Of a stretch of 64,000 bases of DNA, positions 60,308 through 64,000 are shown piece by piece. The position numbers were made by a program, and so were the translations under genes. Each line of letters starts with the position of its first letter. Within the stretch, counting starts at the first letter, position 1. This stretch comes from an uncultured SAR86 cluster bacterium (GTDB lineage: Bacteria; Pseudomonadota; Gammaproteobacteria; Magnimaribacterales; D2472): assembly GCA_902557965.1 (NCBI GenBank), contig CACECK010000003.1, positions 62,001 through 126,000 of the forward strand, in the 5' to 3' direction. Below the pieces are notes generated by a model. The model made no database searches, was not told where the DNA came from, and saw only the letters and a program-made list of their open reading frames with translations.

Positions 60308-62777
60308 ATGAGAGTTGATATTAAGAAAATAGCATCTTTACTAATTAGCAAATACTTAATTGTTATTTGTGGAATTTTTTTAATTACAATATTAGCTGCA
60401 TTTGGATTAAGTAATTTTAAACTCGACGCTTCGTCAGATGCGCTAGTCTTAGAAAGTGACGAATCTTTAAAAACTTATAGAGAAGCAGAAGATGAATTTG
60501 GAGACTCAAGTTTTTTAATAGTTACCTACGAACCAAATATAGAACTATTTTCTGATTACTCATTAAATAGAATTGCAAATCTTGAAAATGATCTTAAAAA
60601 TATTGATGGAGTTGACTCTATTCTATCTATCTTGGATGCTCCAATATTTTTCCAACCTAGAGTAGGGCTAACCGAAGTAGCAGATAACTTAAAAGATTTA
60701 ACTGACGATAATATTAATCTTGCGCTAGCAAAAGATGAAATTATTAATAATCCCATTTATAAGGAGTTAATTATAAGCAACGATGGGACTGTAACTGCTA
60801 TGCAGATTGTATTGAGAGGAAATGATGAATATGATCAGCTTATCTCAAAGCGATATTCCATAATTGATAGATTATCATCCAAGGAAGTTCTAACGGTTAA
60901 AGAAAAATCTAAATTACAAAGCGAGCTTAATACGATTAATAATCGAATTAGTTTACTAAATAATCAGGAATCTGAATTTAATAAAAATCTTATATCTGAA
61001 ATCAGAGGTACTTTAGATAAATACAAAGATGATGCAACTATTTATCTAGGAGGACCATCAATGATCGCTACTGATATGATGGATTATATCGAATCGGATT
61101 TAATTATATTTGGATCTGCAGTTGCATTAATTTTTGCGTTGATGCTGTATCTATTTTTTGGTTCATTATGGCTAGTCATACTGCCATTATTAAATGCATT
61201 TATGGCTACATTTATAACAGCTGGATTTTTAGGTTACATGGATTGGAAAATAAGCGTTGTTTCATCAAATTTTATAGCTTTACTTCTTATTCTTACTATT
61301 TCATTAACAGTCCATCTTCTAGTCAAAATTAATGAAATAAAAAAAGATACTGATTTTAAAAATGCAATAATTCAGGGCTATGATCAGATGTTTGCTCCAT
61401 GTTTCTTTGCTGCATTAACTACTGCTGTTGCATTTTTATCTTTAACATTTGGAGAACTAAAACCTGTTATTGAGTTTGGTAAAATGATGGCATTTGGTAT
61501 CTCGATCGCTTTCTTTCTAACTTTCACTTTTTTACCATGTATTCTTCTCTTAACTAATATCACATCCACTAAAGATTATTTATCACTTTATAAAATAAAT
61601 AGTTTTTTGCTAAATTTTTCTGTTAGAAATAAATCATTTATAACATCATTTTTTCTTATCTCTTTTGCAGTTTTATGTTTTGGCATTTCAACATTACAAG
61701 TTGAGAACAGATTCATAGACTATTTTGATAAAGATACTGAAATATATAAAGGTATGTATGAAATTGACTCTAAACTAGGCGGAACAGCAACATTAGATAT
61801 TATTATTTCCAAACCAGAAGATGATTTTGAATCAATAGCTATTGAAGATGATCTTTTTGAAGATGACTTATTTGAAGATGAATCTAGTACAGCAGCTGGA
61901 TATTGGTGGAATATTTATTCTTTAAATGAATTAGAAAAAATTCATGATTATTTAGATTCTATCCCAGAAATTGGCAAGGTGTTGAGTGTTGCAAGTGGGG
62001 TTAAATTAGCAAGAGAAATCAATAATGGTGAAGATCTTAATGATCTTGAGCTTGCGCTTCTAAGATCTGTATTGCCAGAAGATATAAGAGAAACTTTGCT
62101 TTATTCATATATAAATAAAGACGATTCAGTTGTAAGAATATCAACTAGAGTGAACGAATCAGCCTCTAGTCTAAATAGAAATACATTACTAAATAAAATT
62201 AATAACGATTTACAAAATAATTTTAATTTAAAGCCTTCTCAGTATGAGATAACAGGACTTGCTGTTTTATATAACAACATGCTCCAATCCTTATTCAAAT
62301 CTCAAATTGGATCTTTGATTATTGTTTTTGCTGTGATCTCTTTGATGCTTTTTTTAATATTTAAGTCATTCAAAGTTATGGTTATTGGATTAATTCCAAA
62401 TATTTTTGTTGCTTCATCTGTTATGGGCTTGCTGGGACTACTAAGCATACCTTTAGACATAATGACAATCACAGTTGCTGCAATAAGTGTTGGAATGGCT
62501 GTTGATAATACTATTCACTATATCTACAGATATAAAAAAGAGTTAAAAATTACAGGTTCTGAAAAAATTGCTCTTAAAAATGCTCACTTAACAACCGGTA
62601 GAGCTATATTCTATACAGCTACAACTATTGCAGCAGGTTTTTCAATTCTATCGCTATCAAATTTCTTCCCAACAATACTTTTTTGGACTTTTTACTGCAT
62701 TAGCAATGGTGTTAGCGTTTCTTAGCTCATTAACGCTTTTACCTAATCTATTAGTCAAATACAAAGTTTTTCAATAA
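60308..62777 (+). pseudogene. MMPL/RND-family transporter with an apparent 1-nt frameshift at T6 (62679-62684); the in-frame ORF stops at 62725, the rest of the C-terminus continues in another frame to 62777
   Basis: Two RND-like repeats (AVALIFALMLYLFFGSLWLVILPLLNAFMATF; FKSFKVMVIGLIPNIFVASSVMGLLG...MTITVAAISVGMAVDNTIHYIYRY). Removing one T restores LFGLFTALAMVLAFLSSLTLLPNLLVKYKVFQ*. Confidence 0.8.
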
Positions 62778-62786
62778 TATATTCTT

Positions 62787-63887
62787 ATGGGACCACTAAA
62801 AGGTATAAAAATAGTTGAATTTTCTGGAATTGGTCCAGGTCCATTTTGTGGAATGCTATTAGCTGATTTAGGAGCTGATGTAATTAGGATCAGCCGAAAA
62901 GATGCACAGGGAATGGAAAATAAATTTGATATTCACAATAGATCGAAAAGGACGATTACCGCAGATCTGAAGAACAAAGAGTCTGTAGATGAAATTTTAA
63001 AACTTATTGGACAAGTTGATGTTGTTTTTGAAGGGTTTCGACCAGGAGTGATGGAAAAATTAGGTTTAGGGCCTGATGTTTGTCTTAAGATCAATCCCAA
63101 ACTTATTTATGGAAGAATGACCGGTTGGGGTCAAGAGGGTCCTATGTCTAAGATGGCTGGTCATGATATAAATTACATAAGCTTAACAGGTGCCTTAAAT
63201 GCAATAGGTAGAAAAGATTCTAATCCTTTACCACCATTAAATTTAATTGGTGATTATGGTGGGGGTGGTATGCATCTAGCTTTTGGAATTGTGTCCGGAC
63301 TAATACATTCATTAAGAACAGGTGAGGGTCAGATCGTTGATTCCACAATGGTTGACGGAGCATTATCATTAATGTCATTTTTTTATTCTTTAAAAGAAAT
63401 GGGCCACTGGGATGATCAACGTGAATCAAATCTACTTGATGGACACGCTCATTTTTATGATACCTACATGTGTGCAGACAATAAGTACATTGCAATTGGT
63501 TCAATAGAACCACAGTTTTATAAGGAATTACTAGATAAGCTTGAGATTGATGATCAGCGCTTTTTAGATCAATACAATAAAGACCTATGGCCAGAACTTA
63601 AAAATTTGATTGCATCAAAAGTAATATTAAAAACTAGGTCTGAATGGGAAGATATTTTTTCAGGTACCGATGCATGCGTAACACCAGTGCTTAATATGTC
63701 TGAAGCCAAACAAAATATCCACAACGTTAAAAGAAATGCCTTTACAGACGTAGATGGCTTCAATCAACCAAGTGCTTCACCTCGATATTCAGTTACAAAA
63801 CCAGAAATCAAACATAATGCTAAGCAGGTTGGTTCTGACTTTGATGAAGTTTGTAATGAGTTTGGTTTATCAAAAGCAGCGTTTTAA
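62787..63887 (+). CDS. CoA-transferase family III (alpha-methylacyl-CoA racemase-like)
   Basis: GPLKGIKIVEFSGIGPGPFCGMLLADLGADVIRISR, NRSKRTITADLKN, FRPGVMEKLGLGPDVC, GRMTGWGQEGP, GDYGGGGMHLAFGI. Confidence 0.94.
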   Translation: MGPLKGIKIVEFSGIGPGPFCGMLLADLGADVIRISRKDAQGMENKFDIHNRSKRTITADLKNKESVDEILKLIGQVDVVFEGFRPGVMEKLGLGPDVCLKINPKLIYGRMTGWGQEGPMSKMAGHDINYISLTGALNAIGRKDSNPLPPLNLIGDYGGGGMHLAFGIVSGLIHSLRTGEGQIVDSTMVDGALSLMSFFYSLKEMGHWDDQRESNLLDGHAHFYDTYMCADNKYIAIGSIEPQFYKELLDKLEIDDQRFLDQYNKDLWPELKNLIASKVILKTRSEWEDIFSGTDACVTPVLNMSEAKQNIHNVKRNAFTDVDGFNQPSASPRYSVTKPEIKHNAKQVGSDFDEVCNEFGLSKAAF

Positions 63888-64000
63888 GCTTCAAAAAAAC
63901 TTAAGCTATTCTTATAAGTTTGTTCTCTTAATTTTTCCTCATCAACTTTCATTAAATTTGCAACTGCAGTAGCAATATGATTTAAATGATATGGCTCATT
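63884..64000 (-). CDS. TatD family metal-dependent hydrolase, C-terminal fragment truncated by window edge
   Basis: Manual translation: NEPYHLNHIATAVANLMKVDEEKLREQTYKNSLSFFEA*; the NEP...L motif matches TatD C-termini. Confidence 0.75.
   Translation of the reverse strand, partial: NEPYHLNHIATAVANLMKVDEEKLREQTYKNSLSFFEA

Overview
The window is 64 kb of AT-rich, gene-dense bacterial chromosome. Gene content and synteny (tig-clpP-clpX-lon-hupB-ppiD; mltD-gloB-rnhA-dnaQ) point to a marine gammaproteobacterium with a streamlined genome, possibly SAR86-like; that taxonomy is inference only. I see about 50 supported protein-coding genes, two tRNAs (His-GTG, Ala-GGC) and four strong rho-independent terminators. 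I see no rRNA, CRISPR array, prophage, transposon or recognisable defence island. The accessory flavour comes from three large TonB-dependent receptors (TBDRs). One is followed by a complete TtpC-type energiser operon (DUF3450-TtpC/ExbB-ExbB-ExbD-TonB-TPR). Another is followed by an SLC13 transporter, gamma-glutamyltranspeptidase and an AbgB-like M20 hydrolase. Other items worth a second look: a bacterial alternative oxidase with palindromes at its start; a 1-nt poly-T frameshift at the 3' end of an MMPL/RND gene; a perfect 12-bp inverted repeat abutting the lon start codon; a MacAB-like exporter coupled to glycosyltransferases and an ELM1-family protein; unannotated small ORFs; and repeated TTAA shared stop codons at convergent gene ends. 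I found no clear-cut undescribed multi-gene system. The best candidates for new biology are the predicted gamma-glutamyl/folate-like scavenging locus, the alternative oxidase locus, and the secreted metallo-hydrolase/unknown-protein pair.
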